Source of the DNA: Rhodanobacter sp. MP7CTX1
Lineage (GTDB): Bacteria > Pseudomonadota > Gammaproteobacteria > Xanthomonadales > Rhodanobacteraceae
NCBI RefSeq assembly: GCF_014205795.1
Contig: NZ_JACHCN010000010.1
Coordinates: 1-64,000 of the forward strand
Length of the DNA: 64,000 nucleotides
Reading direction: 5' to 3'
In this document: positions 27,281-36,291 of the stretch, piece after piece
Position numbering within the stretch: the stretch's first letter is position 1
How the letters are laid out: every line of letters starts with the position of its first letter
The notes under the pieces: generated by a model
Told to the model about the DNA's origin: nothing
The model's database searches: none
What the model saw: the letters and a program-made list of their open reading frames with translations, nothing else
Made by a program: the position numbers and the translations under genes

Positions 27281-28257
27281 ACGCCCTACTTCAGGAATCC
27301 AGGAAAATGTCACCGCAACTCGCCCTCGCCGCCACCGCCTTCGCTCCCGCTTGCGTGGGCAATGTGGGTGTGGGTTTCGACATCCTCGGCCACAGCATGG
27401 CCGGTGCCGGCGACCGCGCCGAGGTACGTCGCATTGACGAACCGACTGTACGTATCGCGGCGATCCATGGCTGCGTGACCGATCTGCCGACCGATCCGCG
27501 AGGCAATACCGCGGGCACGGCGCTGCTGGCGTTGCGCAAGGCACTCGGCCTGTCATACGGCTTCGAACTGACGCTGCACAAGGGCATCGCGCTGGGCTCG
27601 GGCATGGCCGGCTCGGCGGCGTCTTGCGTGGCCGCGCTGGTGGCCGCCAATGCCTTGCTCGAAAAGCCGTTACCGCGCGAGGCGCTATACAGTTTCGCGC
27701 TGGATGGCGAAGCGGTCGCCAGTGGCAGCCGCCACGGCGACAACCTCGGCCCGATGCTGCTCGGCGGTCTGGTGCTGGCCACCCACGAGCGGCTGCTGCG
27801 CATTCCGGTGCCAGCCGACTGGCACTGTGCGCTGGTGCATCCTCACTACGTGCTGGAGACGCGCAAGGCGCGCGCCGCTCTGGTGGGTGATTACGCACTG
27901 GGCGATTTCGTGACGCAAAGCGCCAACCTCGCCTTGGTACTCGCCGGCTGTTATCGCAGTGAAGCGGCACTGGTACGCGAGGGTTTGAAGGACGTGCTGG
28001 TGGAACCGCGCCGCGCACCGCTGGTGCCGAACTTCGCCCGCGTGAAGCAGGCGGCGCTCGATCATCATGCGCTCGGTGCCAGCATCTCCGGTGCCGGCCC
28101 CAGCGTGTTCGGCTGGTACGAGGAGCGTCGCGATGCCGAGGCCGCCGCGCTTGCGATGCGCAGCGCGTTCGCCGAAGCGGGGCTGGACAGCGATCCGTTC
28201 GTGGCACCCATCGATGGCCCAGCCGCGACTCTGATCGACGGCGAGACTCAATCATGA
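27277..28257 (+). CDS. thrB: Homoserine kinase
   Basis: Phosphorylates homoserine with ATP; GHMP kinase family. From the ATGA overlap with hom (ATG 27277) the product has 326 residues. An internal ATG at 27307, preceded by CCAGGAAA, could give a version without the first ten residues and starts closer to related proteins. Family features are the [18 protein letters not shown]-terminal motif, the ATP loop [16 protein letters not shown] and the C-terminal [12 protein letters not shown] motif. Translational coupling to hom is likely. Confidence 0.92.
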   Translation: MNALLQESRKMSPQLALAATAFAPACVGNVGVGFDILGHSMAGAGDRAEVRRIDEPTVRIAAIHGCVTDLPTDPRGNTAGTALLALRKALGLSYGFELTLHKGIALGSGMAGSAASCVAALVAANALLEKPLPREALYSFALDGEAVASGSRHGDNLGPMLLGGLVLATHERLLRIPVPADWHCALVHPHYVLETRKARAALVGDYALGDFVTQSANLALVLAGCYRSEAALVREGLKDVLVEPRRAPLVPNFARVKQAALDHHALGASISGAGPSVFGWYEERRDAEAAALAMRSAFAEAGLDSDPFVAPIDGPAATLIDGETQS

Positions 28258-28270
28258 GCGCGGCCCAGAC

Positions 28271-28331
28271 TGTGGGAGCGACTTCAGTCGCGACATGGGC
28301 CGAGAGCATCGCGGCTGAAGGCGCTCCCACA
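28271..28331. repeat. REP-like hairpin between thrB and thrC
   Basis: TGTGGGAGCGACTTCAGTCG at 28271-28290 pairs with the reverse copy ending GGCGCTCCCACA at 28331. The same element, with a different loop, recurs at 61095-61168. It occupies most of the 97-nt thrB-thrC gap. Confidence 0.85.
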
Positions 28332-28354
28332 AGAGCCCGCGTGTTGAGGCGCCC

Positions 28355-29671
28355 ATGAGCGAATCGTTGCCCTACATCAGCACGCGTGGCCGCTGCGCGG
28401 CCGTGCCGATCAGTCAGGCAATCGCCGCCGGACTCGCCCCGGACGGCGGACTGTATGTGCCCGAGGTGCTGCCAAAGCTCGACCCGTCCGCATTTGATCC
28501 CCATGGCTCTTTGGCCGACACTGCCGCGACGCTGCTCGCACCTTTCTTCGCTGGCGACCCGCTAGCGGCCGAGCTATCGGCGATCTGCAGCGAGTCACTC
28601 GATTTCGCCACGCCGGCACGCGCTTTGCCGCAACAGAACGCGAAGGTGCTGGAGCTATTTCATGGCCCTACGGCCGCATTCAAGGACGTGGGTGCGCGTT
28701 TTCTCGCCGCCTGCATGCGTCGGCTCCCACGCACGGACGAACGACCGCTCACGATTCTTGTGGCCACGTCCGGCGATACCGGCGCCGCGGTGGCCGCCGC
28801 GTTCCACCGCCAACCCGGCATACGAGTGGTGATCCTGTATCCCGATGGTCTGGTCTCACCGCGCCAGGCACACCAGCTCGGCTGCTTCGGTGACAACGTG
28901 CAAGCCTTGCGCGTAGCCGGCCGCTTCGACGACTGCCAGCGCATGGTCAAGGCCGCACTCACCGATGCCACGCTGCAGGAACAGCGGCCGCTGTCCTCGG
29001 CCAACAGCATCAGCCTTGGCCGACTGCTGCCGCAGATGAGCTACTACGCACACGCTTCGCTGGCCGGATGGCACGCACACGGCACGCCGATGAACTTCAT
29101 CGTCCCCACCGGTAACCTGGGCAACGCGATGGCATGCCTGTGGGTGCGCGAGATGGGCTTGCCGATTGGCCAGGTGCGGCTCGCCTGCAACGCGAACACC
29201 ACGCTGCCTGACTATTTCGCCGGTGCGCCGTATGCGCCACGCGTAGCCATCGCCACGCTGGCCAATGCCATGGACGTGGGTGCGCCGAGCAACTTCGAGC
29301 GACTGCGCTGGACCTACCCCAACGAACCCGACTTGCGCGAACAGTTGCAGGCACACAGCGTCGACGATGCATCGATCCGGCAGACCATCGCCAGCCATGC
29401 CCGCGACCACGGCGACGTTTTCTGCCCGCATACGGCCACCGCGATGCACCTGCTCGATCACATGCGCGAGCAAGGCGACAGCGCGAACTGGACAGTGGTC
29501 GCCACCGCGCACCCGGCCAAGTTTGAAAGCGTGGTGGAACCGCTGATCGGGCATCCGGTAGCCGTGCCAGGATCGCTTGCGGCGATGCTGGCACGTCCTG
29601 CCTCGGCCGAGCCGTTGACGGCCGATGACGATGTGCTACATCACTGGCTGCTCGACCAGGTCACCGCCTAG
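28355..29671 (+). CDS. thrC: Threonine synthase
   Basis: Converts O-phospho-homoserine to threonine. The 438-residue protein is of the proteobacterial ThrC subfamily: N-terminal YISTRGRCAAVPISQAI and GLAPDGGLYVPE, PLP lysine Lys110 in GPTAAFKDVGARFLA, ATSGDTGAAVAAAF, and SANSISLGRLLPQMSYY. It is the third thr gene after a REP-like hairpin, so its level may differ from thrB. The paralogue at 17834-19033 carries a zinc ribbon and is only distantly related. Confidence 0.95.
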   Translation: MSESLPYISTRGRCAAVPISQAIAAGLAPDGGLYVPEVLPKLDPSAFDPHGSLADTAATLLAPFFAGDPLAAELSAICSESLDFATPARALPQQNAKVLELFHGPTAAFKDVGARFLAACMRRLPRTDERPLTILVATSGDTGAAVAAAFHRQPGIRVVILYPDGLVSPRQAHQLGCFGDNVQALRVAGRFDDCQRMVKAALTDATLQEQRPLSSANSISLGRLLPQMSYYAHASLAGWHAHGTPMNFIVPTGNLGNAMACLWVREMGLPIGQVRLACNANTTLPDYFAGAPYAPRVAIATLANAMDVGAPSNFERLRWTYPNEPDLREQLQAHSVDDASIRQTIASHARDHGDVFCPHTATAMHLLDHMREQGDSANWTVVATAHPAKFESVVEPLIGHPVAVPGSLAAMLARPASAEPLTADDDVLHHWLLDQVTA

Positions 29672-29704
29672 ATGGCGCCCCCGCTTGCCGGGGGACGCCA
29701 GGCA

Positions 29705-30274
29705 TCAGGCCAGCGCGTCGAGTATCTGTGCCGTCGAGCGCACGCGGCCCAGCCGCGGGAAGATCGTGTCCACCGCGAAGCGGTGCTGCTCCGCGTTCGC
29801 CGCACTCATCGCATCCTCGGCGAGCACCAGCGCATAGCCATGCTCCCATGCGGCTCGAGCAGTCGACTCCACGCCGATATTGGTGGAAATGCCGCCCAGC
29901 ACGATCTGCGTGATGCCGCGGCGGCGCAGCTGCAGGTCAAGCTCAGTGCCGTAGAACGCGCCCCACTGGCGCTTGGTGATGTGGATGTCGTTTGGCGCTT
30001 CAGCCAGCTCATCGACGAGCTCCAGCCAGTTGTCCGGCAGCGCCCGGGCGGGAGTCGCCTGATCCACCGGCTGCTTCAGCGCGTCACCGAAGTCCGCCGA
30101 CCAACCCACGCGCACCAGCACCACAGGCGCACCCAGCGCGCGGAAGCGCGCCGCCAACGCACCGCCCCTTGCGCACACATCGACCGCGGTGTGCGGGCCA
30201 CCGGCATACGGCAAGATTCCCTTCTGCAGATCAATGAGAACAAGCGCAGTGCGGTGCGGATCCAAGTTTTCCAC
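29705..30274 (-). CDS. yecD: Isochorismatase-family hydrolase, YecD-like
   Basis: A 189-residue cytoplasmic protein close to E. coli Yec[37 protein letters not shown] and [20 protein letters not shown]. In place of the usual catalytic cysteine the loop reads [12 protein letters not shown], with glycine at that position, as in YecD and true isochorismatases such as EntB. The aspartate (IDLQ) and lysine (ITKRQW) of the family are present. GTG at 30274 is chosen because GGAG lies 6 nt upstream (ctggagagtaccgtg); the longer frame runs through the operator. The substrate is unknown. It is divergent from a TetR regulator that probably represses it. Confidence 0.88.
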   Translation of the reverse strand: MENLDPHRTALVLIDLQKGILPYAGGPHTAVDVCARGGALAARFRALGAPVVLVRVGWSADFGDALKQPVDQATPARALPDNWLELVDELAEAPNDIHITKRQWGAFYGTELDLQLRRRGITQIVLGGISTNIGVESTARAAWEHGYALVLAEDAMSAANAEQHRFAVDTIFPRLGRVRSTAQILDALA

Positions 30275-30291
30275 GGTACTCTCCAGATATG

Positions 30292-30334
30292 AGGTGAGGC
30301 TCACCTACTTACGGAATTTATGAGGATGACCTCA
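30292..30334. promoter_or_regulatory. Palindromic operators between yecD-like gene and tetR
   Basis: AGGTGAG-G-CTCACCT (30292-30306) is a perfect 15-bp palindrome, and TGAGG-ATGA-CCTCA (30321-30334) is a related second dyad that overlaps the start of the tetR gene. Both lie in the 45-nt divergent gap or just at its edge, so one TetR protein could repress both genes. Confidence 0.7.
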
Positions 30335-30946
30335 CAAAAGTCAAACGAGCGTATCCGCCAACCGCAACGACAGCGCGGTCACGAGCGCGTGGCATCCCTG
30401 CTGAATGCGGCCGCAGCCTGCTTTGTCGAAAAAGGCTATGAGGCTGCCACCACGACCGAAATTGCCGCCCGTGCCGGCGCCTCGATCGGTTCGCTGTATC
30501 AGTTCTTTCCGACCAAGGAAGCGCTGGCGCAGGCCTTGATGGGCGGCTATATGGAGACCTTGCAGTTGCGCCTGAAAAAGTTGGCGGCAAGTTCGCCTGA
30601 CTGGGACGGCGATCAGCTTGGCACTCAGTTGATCCGCTTCCTGGTGGGATTTCGTCGTCGTCATCCGGCCTTTGCCGTGCTCGCCGAGTCCACCGCACCC
30701 CTTCCCGCCATACGCGGCATGGCGATCCGCGAGCACCTGCGGGAAGAATTGCAGGCATTGCTGGCCCGGCACGCACCCCACCTGGAACCGGCCGATCTGC
30801 GCGCGGCCGCTGTGGTGGTATTGCAGCTGATGAAGGCCGCGGTCGCGCTGAATGCGGAGCCCGGACTGACCGGCCGGCGACTGGCGCTGAACCAGCTGCA
30901 GCAGGCTCTTCAGCTCTACCTTCGCGCCTTGTTCAAGCCGCACTGA
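30320..30946 (+). CDS. TetR/AcrR family transcriptional regulator
   Basis: A 208-residue repressor. The helix-turn-helix lies at about residues 24-70 (LNAAAACFVEKGYEAATTTE, then IAARAGASIGSLYQFFPTKE). The C-terminal ligand-binding half is helical, with a Leu-rich end (LALNQLQQALQLYLRAL) typical of dimerisation. The first ATG is at 30320; the ATG at 30326 is an alternative. It is divergent from the YecD-like hydrolase, with palindromes in the shared region. The effector is unknown and may be the hydrolase substrate. Confidence 0.88.
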   Translation: MRMTSQKSNERIRQPQRQRGHERVASLLNAAAACFVEKGYEAATTTEIAARAGASIGSLYQFFPTKEALAQALMGGYMETLQLRLKKLAASSPDWDGDQLGTQLIRFLVGFRRRHPAFAVLAESTAPLPAIRGMAIREHLREELQALLARHAPHLEPADLRAAAVVVLQLMKAAVALNAEPGLTGRRLALNQLQQALQLYLRALFKPH

Positions 30947-31062
30947 GCTGCTTTTTTCTCACGGGCGCAACGCACGAACGAGAGAACTGGTATTTCCATT
31001 TGGACGGATAGCCGTCTGAATCACTTAAGGCCGCTTAGTAGTTTTCGTCATAAAGAAAACTG

Positions 31063-31092
31063 TTGACAGCCTACAAACGCATGGTCTACGTT
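31063..31092 (+). promoter_or_regulatory. Predicted promoter of the leu/ilv operon
   Basis: A consensus TTGACA (31063-31068) and a weak TACGTT (31087-31092) are separated by 18 nt. Transcription would begin at about 31099-31100, right at the leader-peptide ATG. Upstream, from 30947 to 31062, no gene is seen. Confidence 0.65.
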
Positions 31093-31099
31093 CGATCAC

Positions 31100-31237
31100 A
31101 TGTCGCAACGCAGCAACCACCGCCGCAACGCCGAAACCAACCGCCTTCTGACGGTTGCCGGGCTGCTGCAGGTTCGCGGCACGCTCCTTCTTACCCTTGT
31201 ACTCGTACTCCTTATTACCAACGGAGGTGCGGGCTGA
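31100..31237 (+). CDS. ilvL: leu/ilv operon leader peptide
   Basis: A 45-codon frame: MSQRSNHRRN at the start, then LLTVAGLLQVRG, and a run LLLTLVLVLLITNGGAG before TGA. Eleven Leu, four Val and one Ile codon match the three products of the operon. The run at codons 29-39 is positioned over the pairing region of the attenuator. No Shine-Dalgarno is visible, and the promoter places the start of transcription at the ATG. The ending ITNGGAG is similar in style to known ilv leader peptides. It is too short for ordinary gene finding. Confidence 0.92.
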   Translation: MSQRSNHRRNAETNRLLTVAGLLQVRGTLLLTLVLVLLITNGGAG

Positions 31238-31315
31238 GGGCAAGTATCCAGGTAACCAAGCAGTAACCTGAAGACTCCCAAAGAACCCCGCACCGGAAAC
31301 GGCGCGGGGTTTTTT
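31179..31315 (+). terminator. Attenuator terminator of the leu/ilv operon with antiterminator
   Basis: The terminator is ACCCCGC-A-CCG-gaaa-CGG-C-GCGGGGT at about 31285-31310, followed by TTTTT. The antiterminator pairs GGTGCGGG (31226-31233) with CCCGCACC (31287-31294), a perfect 8-bp match that destroys the terminator arm. The protector pairs GCACGCTCC (31179-31187) with GGAGGTGC (31223-31230), with one bulged G. All four segments of a classical attenuator are therefore present. Stalling in the Leu/Val codons should favour the antiterminator. Confidence 0.92.
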
Positions 31316-31348
31316 GTTGCCCTTGGCTCGCATCAGCGGAGCTAAGCG

Positions 31349-32944
31349 ATGAACCCCAACTCGGTTACAACCGAAACAATGTCCGGCAGCGCCCAAGCTG
31401 CCGCCGATCGCGTGCGCATCTTCGATACCACCTTGCGCGACGGTGAGCAGGCGCCCGGCTTTTCGATGGATCGGCGCACCAAGTTGCGCGTTGCACAAGC
31501 ACTCGAGGCGCTTGGGGTCGATGTACTTGAAGCGGGATTCCCGCAGGCCTCGCCGGATGATTTCGCCGCGGTTGCCGAAATCGCGCGCATGCTGAAAACC
31601 ACCACGGTGTGCGCCCTGGCACGCTGCCAGAGCGGCGACATCGACAGTGCCGCGCGGGCATTGGAGCAGGCTCGGCACGCGCGCATCCACGTATTCCTGT
31701 CGACCAGCCCACTGCATCGCGAACACAAGCTGGGCATGAGCAAGGCGCAGGTGGTGGATGCCGCGGTGGCCGCGGTTGAGCGTGCCCGCGGGCTGTGCCA
31801 CGAGGTCGAGTTCTCGGCCGAGGACGCGCTGCGAACCGAGCCCGAGTTCCTGGTCGAGGTGTTCAGCGCCGTGGTCGCCGCCGGTGCCACTACGTTGAAT
31901 GCGCCGGACACGGTCGGTTACACCACGCCAGCCGAAATCGTCGAGCTGTTCACCTACCTTCGCGAACATGTGCGCGATGCGCACAAGGTGATCTTCTCCA
32001 GCCATTGCCACGACGACCTGGGCATGGCGGTAGCGAACAGCCTGGCCGCGGTGAGCGCTGGCGCGCGCCAGGTCGAGTGCACCATCAACGGCATCGGCGA
32101 GCGTGCCGGCAACGCCGCACTGGAAGAGATCGTGATGGCGCTGAAGGTGCGCGCACCGCACTACGGCGTCGATACCCGCATCGACACGCGCCGGCTGTAT
32201 CCCACCTCGCGACTGCTGACCCAGCTGACCGGTCAGGCGGTGCCGCGCAACAAGGCGATCGTGGGCGACAACGCGTTCGCGCACGAGTCGGGCATCCATC
32301 AGCACGGCATGCTCAAGCATCGTGGCACCTACGAAATCATGCGCCCGCAAGATGTCGGCATCGCCGAGACACGGCTGGTGCTGGGCAAGCACTCCGGCCG
32401 CGCCGCCTTGCGCCAGCGCCTGGAAGCACTGGGCCACACGCCGGACGATGCAGCGCTGGACGTGATCTTCGCGCGCTTCAAGACGCTGGCCGACAAGAAG
32501 CGCGAAGTGCATGACGAGGACCTGGAAGCGATCGCGCTGGGCCTCGACCCGGAGGCCGCCGGCCCATGGCGGCTGGTGCAGCTCAACACCAGCACGCACC
32601 TGGGCGGCAGCGCGTCGGCCTCGGTGAAGCTGCGCCACGACGACGGCCGCGAAGCCGGCGAGGCCGCGATCGGGGACGGACCGGTCGATGCCGTGCTGCG
32701 TGCGATTGAGCGCGCCACCGGCAACGCGCTGCAGCTGACCGACTTCAAGGTGCGCGCCGTCAGTGAAGGTGGCGACGCCCAGGGCCATGCCCAGCTCACG
32801 GCCCGTCACGCCGCGCGCGAGTGGCGCGGGCATGGCGTCAGCACCGACATCGTGGAGGCGACCGCACAGGCCGCGCTTGCCATCGTCAACCGCATCGAGC
32901 GACAAGCGCCAGCTACTACGCCAGTTGCCGTCGCCAACCTGTAG
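31349..32944 (+). CDS. leuA: 2-isopropylmalate synthase
   Basis: First step of leucine synthesis: condenses acetyl-CoA with 2-oxoisovalerate. The 531-residue protein has the TIM-barrel signature [18 protein letters not shown] near residues 22-40, the GxGERxGN motif ([14 protein letters not shown]), metal ligands [14 protein letters not shown], and the linker [12 protein letters not shown]. The C-terminal LeuA regulatory domain, about residues 400-510, contains the expected leucine-binding region. GGAG lies 7 nt upstream of the ATG. It is the first structural gene after the attenuator. Confidence 0.96.
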   Translation: MNPNSVTTETMSGSAQAAADRVRIFDTTLRDGEQAPGFSMDRRTKLRVAQALEALGVDVLEAGFPQASPDDFAAVAEIARMLKTTTVCALARCQSGDIDSAARALEQARHARIHVFLSTSPLHREHKLGMSKAQVVDAAVAAVERARGLCHEVEFSAEDALRTEPEFLVEVFSAVVAAGATTLNAPDTVGYTTPAEIVELFTYLREHVRDAHKVIFSSHCHDDLGMAVANSLAAVSAGARQVECTINGIGERAGNAALEEIVMALKVRAPHYGVDTRIDTRRLYPTSRLLTQLTGQAVPRNKAIVGDNAFAHESGIHQHGMLKHRGTYEIMRPQDVGIAETRLVLGKHSGRAALRQRLEALGHTPDDAALDVIFARFKTLADKKREVHDEDLEAIALGLDPEAAGPWRLVQLNTSTHLGGSASASVKLRHDDGREAGEAAIGDGPVDAVLRAIERATGNALQLTDFKVRAVSEGGDAQGHAQLTARHAAREWRGHGVSTDIVEATAQAALAIVNRIERQAPATTPVAVANL

Positions 32945-32973
32945 TCACCCATCGGTCATCGCGAGAACTATTC

Positions 32974-33975
32974 ATGAGCACGCCTTTCCTCTGGCACAAC
33001 GGCAGCATCAAACCCTGGGCCGATGCCACCGTCCATGTCAGCACGCACGCCCTGCATTACGGTTCCTCGGTGTTCGAGGGCGAGCGCGTTTACGCGACGC
33101 CACAGGGCCCGGTGTTTTTCCGACTGGCCGAGCACACGCGCCGATTGTTCGAGTCCGCGGCGATCTACGAGATCGAGATCGGCTATAGCGAGGACGAGAT
33201 CAACGCTGCGTGCGCGGAGCTGATCCGCGCCAACGCCATGCGTTCGGCCTACGTGCGGCCGATCGTGTTTCGCGGCGCTGGCGGCCTGGGCGTGTTGCCG
33301 AAGAACGGCGCACCGGTCGACGTGGCCATCATGGCGCTGGACTGGGGCGCGTATCTGGGCGATGCGGTGGAGAAAGGCGCGAACGTCTGCGTCTCTTCGT
33401 GGCAGCGCCCTGCACCAAACACGTTGCCGAGCTGGGCCAAGGCCGGCGGTAACTATCTCAGCAGCCAGCTGATTGCGCTGGAGGCACGCCGCGGCGGCTA
33501 CGACGAAGGCATCGCACTGGGCCACAACGGCTTGCTCAGCGAAGGTGCCGGCGAAAATCTGTTCCTGGTCAAACGCGGCAAGCTGCTCACCCCACCGTCG
33601 AGCGCCGGCATCCTCGCCGGCATCACCCGCGACAGCGTGGTCACACTGGCCGGGCATCTCGGCCTCAGCGTCGAAGAGCGCGACTTGCCGCGCGAGGCGC
33701 TGTACACCGCCGACGAAGTGTTCCTGACCGGCACCGCCGTCGAAATCACGCCAGTGCGATCGGTCGATCGCAAGAACGTCGGCAATGGCGAACCCGGTCC
33801 GATCACCCGTGCGCTGCAGCAGGCCTTCTTCGGCTTGTTCGACGGTCGTACCGAAGACCGCTGGGGCTGGCTGAGCTCTATCCATGCGGCCATCCCTGAC
33901 CGTGAAAGCGAAAGCCCGGCCATCCATGGCCGGACTCCTCATCAACAGCCCGCTTCCATGGAGGCATCAGCGTGA
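32974..33975 (+). CDS. ilvE: Branched-chain amino-acid aminotransferase
   Basis: Class IV PLP transaminase of 333 residues that makes Leu, Val and Ile from their keto acids. Hallmarks are [48 protein letters not shown] with the catalytic lysine region, and [12 protein letters not shown]. The conserved end [11 protein letters not shown] is followed by a 29-residue tail rich in Ser/Pro/Glu, which is unusual for the family. The DNA of the tail contains an 18-bp palindrome (CCGGCCATCCATGGCCGG, 33916-33933), suggesting that repeat DNA was added to the 3' end. It overlaps leuC by GTGA. Confidence 0.95.
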   Translation: MSTPFLWHNGSIKPWADATVHVSTHALHYGSSVFEGERVYATPQGPVFFRLAEHTRRLFESAAIYEIEIGYSEDEINAACAELIRANAMRSAYVRPIVFRGAGGLGVLPKNGAPVDVAIMALDWGAYLGDAVEKGANVCVSSWQRPAPNTLPSWAKAGGNYLSSQLIALEARRGGYDEGIALGHNGLLSEGAGENLFLVKRGKLLTPPSSAGILAGITRDSVVTLAGHLGLSVEERDLPREALYTADEVFLTGTAVEITPVRSVDRKNVGNGEPGPITRALQQAFFGLFDGRTEDRWGWLSSIHAAIPDRESESPAIHGRTPHQQPASMEASA

Positions 33976-35384
33976 GTGCAAAGACGCTCTTCGAGAAACT
34001 GTGGGACGCGCATATCGTCGTGCCTGAAACCGACGATACGCCGGCGATCCTCTACGTCGACCTGCACCTGGTGCACGAGGTGACTTCACCGCAGGCGTTC
34101 AGCGAACTGCGCGAACGCGGCCTGCAGCTGCGTCGACCCGATCGCATGCTCGCCACGCTGGATCACTCCACCCCGACCTTGCCGACGAACGCCGATGGCA
34201 CCCGTCCGTATGCCAACGCCGAAGCGCAGGCGCAGGTAACGCAGCTGGAAACGAACTGTCGCGAGTTCGGGGTCGAGCTGCATGGCTGGGACAGTGATGA
34301 CCGCGGCATCGTGCACGTGATCGGCCCTGAGCTGGGCGCCACCCAGCCAGGCATGACGATCGTCTGCGGCGACAGCCACACTTCGACCCATGGTGCGTTC
34401 GGTGCGCTGGCATTCGGCATTGGCACCACGGAAGTCGGCCACGTGATGGCGACGCAGTGCCTGCTGCAACGCAGGCCGAAGACACTGGCGATCCATGTCG
34501 ACGGCAAGTTGCCACAAGGCATCAGCGCAAAGGACCTGATCCTGCACATCATCGGCACGATTGGCGTCGATGGTGGCACCGGCTACGTGCTCGAATACCG
34601 CGGCGCGGCGATCGAGGCGCTGTCGATGGACGAGCGCATGACCGTTTGCAACATGTCCATCGAAGCCGGCGCACGCGCTGGCCTGATCGCGCCGGACGAG
34701 ACCACGTTCACCTGGTTGAAAGGACGCCCGCATGTGCCGCAAGGCGCAGCGTGGGATGCCACCGTGGAACGCTGGCGCGCATTGCGCAGCGACGATGGCG
34801 CAACCTACGACCGCGAAGTACATATCGACGCCAGCGCGGTGAAGCCCACCGTCACCTACGGTACCCACCCGGGTATGGCGATCGCGATGGACGCGCCGGT
34901 ACCCGCCGCGACCAATGCACAGGAACGTCGTGCGCTGGATTACATGCAGAGTCGGCCGGGCGAGCCGATGCAGGGCACGCCCGTCGATGTGGTGTTTGTG
35001 GGCAGCTGCACCAACTCGCGGCTGTCTGATCTGCGCGAAGCCGCCAACGTGTTGCGCGGCCGCCGCATCGCCGAAGGTGTGCGCATGCTGGTGGTGCCGG
35101 GCTCCGAGGCGGTGCGACGCGATGCCGAGCGCGAAGGCCTGCATCAGGTGTTTACCGCCGCCGGTGCCGAGTGGCGCGTGCCGGGTTGCTCGATGTGCAT
35201 CGCGATGAACGGCGACCTGGCGCAGCCGGGCCAGCTCGTGGTGAGCACATCCAACCGCAACTTCGAAGGCCGCCAAGGCAAGGGCGCGCGCACCGTGCTG
35301 GCGAGTCCGGCGACCGCTGCCGCTTCCGCGCTGGCAGGTCGTATCGCCGATCCGCGCGAATACCTGACGCAGGTGGCCGCATGA
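33972..35384 (+). CDS. leuC: 3-isopropylmalate dehydratase large subunit
   Basis: Aconitase-family [4Fe-4S] isomerase subunit of 470 residues that converts 2- to 3-isopropylmalate together with LeuD. It has [30 protein letters not shown], and the cluster ligands in [12 protein letters not shown] and PGCSMCIAM. The start is GTG at 33972, which overlaps the ilvE stop. A 313-nt gap full of repeats separates it from leuD, an odd arrangement for two subunits of one enzyme. Confidence 0.96.
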   Translation: MSAKTLFEKLWDAHIVVPETDDTPAILYVDLHLVHEVTSPQAFSELRERGLQLRRPDRMLATLDHSTPTLPTNADGTRPYANAEAQAQVTQLETNCREFGVELHGWDSDDRGIVHVIGPELGATQPGMTIVCGDSHTSTHGAFGALAFGIGTTEVGHVMATQCLLQRRPKTLAIHVDGKLPQGISAKDLILHIIGTIGVDGGTGYVLEYRGAAIEALSMDERMTVCNMSIEAGARAGLIAPDETTFTWLKGRPHVPQGAAWDATVERWRALRSDDGATYDREVHIDASAVKPTVTYGTHPGMAIAMDAPVPAATNAQERRALDYMQSRPGEPMQGTPVDVVFVGSCTNSRLSDLREAANVLRGRRIAEGVRMLVVPGSEAVRRDAEREGLHQVFTAAGAEWRVPGCSMCIAMNGDLAQPGQLVVSTSNRNFEGRQGKGARTVLASPATAAASALAGRIADPREYLTQVAA

Positions 35385-35392
35385 GCTCTTCG

Positions 35393-35671
35393 GCTTTTGC
35401 TTTGCGCCCTCGCCCGCAAGCAGGGAAGGGGTGGGGTGGGGTGCTCTTCGCCTCAAACTCCAGAGCTCTACCCCCTCCCTACCTCCCCCTGCGAGCAGGG
35501 GGAGGAGCCAGAGCGAGCGCCCGCAGTGCTCTACACCCTCACCCTCTCGGGGAGAAGGGTGGGGTGAGGGGCACATTTTGCGGGGCACCTACGCCGAAGC
35601 CCGCCTCGATCAACCATGCGGCGAGCACCCGCCCCTCACCTCAATCCTCTCCCCGAGGGGAAGAGGAGGCG
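35393..35671. repeat. REP-like hairpin mosaic between leuC and leuD
   Basis: The whole 313-nt gap is repeat DNA. It includes the perfect hairpin CCTCCCCCTGC-GA-GCAGGGGGAGG at 35482-35505, also found at 40348-40371 and, with one change, at 9499-9522. It also contains CTCGGGGAGAAGGGTGGGGT near 35550 and CCTCACCTCAATCCTCTCCC near 35640, relatives of the element at 49910-50040. No gene or promoter is supported. Confidence 0.85.
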
Positions 35672-35697
35672 AATGCAAACAGCGAGGAATTTTATTA

Positions 35698-36291
35698 ATG
35701 CTGCCCATCACCCGCATCCACTCGCGCACTGCCGTGCTGGCCGACGAGAACATCGACACCGATCGCATCATTCCTGCGCGTTTCCTCACCACCACGGAGC
35801 GCAGCGGGCTCGGCAAGCTGTGTTTCCACGACTGGCGTTACCAGGCGGACGGCAGCGACAACCCCGCCTTTCCGCTGAACCAGCCACAGGCTCAGCAGTG
35901 CTCGATTATCGTCGCCGGACGCAACTTCGGTTGCGGCTCTTCGCGTGAGCACGCGCCTTGGGCGCTGCTCGACTATGGCGTGCAGGCGGTGCTGTGCAGC
36001 GAGATCGCGGACATCTTCCGCAACAACGCGCTGAAGAACGGCCTGCTGGCGATCGTGATCGACGAACCCGAGCACCGCTGGCTACTCAAGCATCCCGGCA
36101 TCGAGCTGGTGATCGACGTGCGCGAGCAGTTCATCGCGTTGCCCGATGGTGGCCACATCCGCTTCCAGCTGGAACCGTTCGCACGGCACTGCCTCATCAA
36201 CGGCGTCGACCAGCTCGGCTACCTGCTGCAACACGCCGATGCGATCGGCGCCTACGAACAACGCACCCGGACTCAACAGGAGGCTGCATGA
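35698..36291 (+). CDS. leuD: 3-isopropylmalate dehydratase small subunit
   Basis: The 197-residue swivelling subunit of isopropylmalate isomerase. It starts [30 protein letters not shown] and the swivel-domain motif [19 protein letters not shown] are intact. The ATG at 35698 has GAGGAA 8 nt upstream; longer readings run into repeat DNA. It overlaps leuB by ATGA. Confidence 0.95.
   Translation: MLPITRIHSRTAVLADENIDTDRIIPARFLTTTERSGLGKLCFHDWRYQADGSDNPAFPLNQPQAQQCSIIVAGRNFGCGSSREHAPWALLDYGVQAVLCSEIADIFRNNALKNGLLAIVIDEPEHRWLLKHPGIELVIDVREQFIALPDGGHIRFQLEPFARHCLINGVDQLGYLLQHADAIGAYEQRTRTQQEAA

Noticed and set aside
31025-32905. A 626-codon minus-strand frame across leuA
   Set aside because: Antisense to leuA and its attenuator; composition and position mark it as a shadow.
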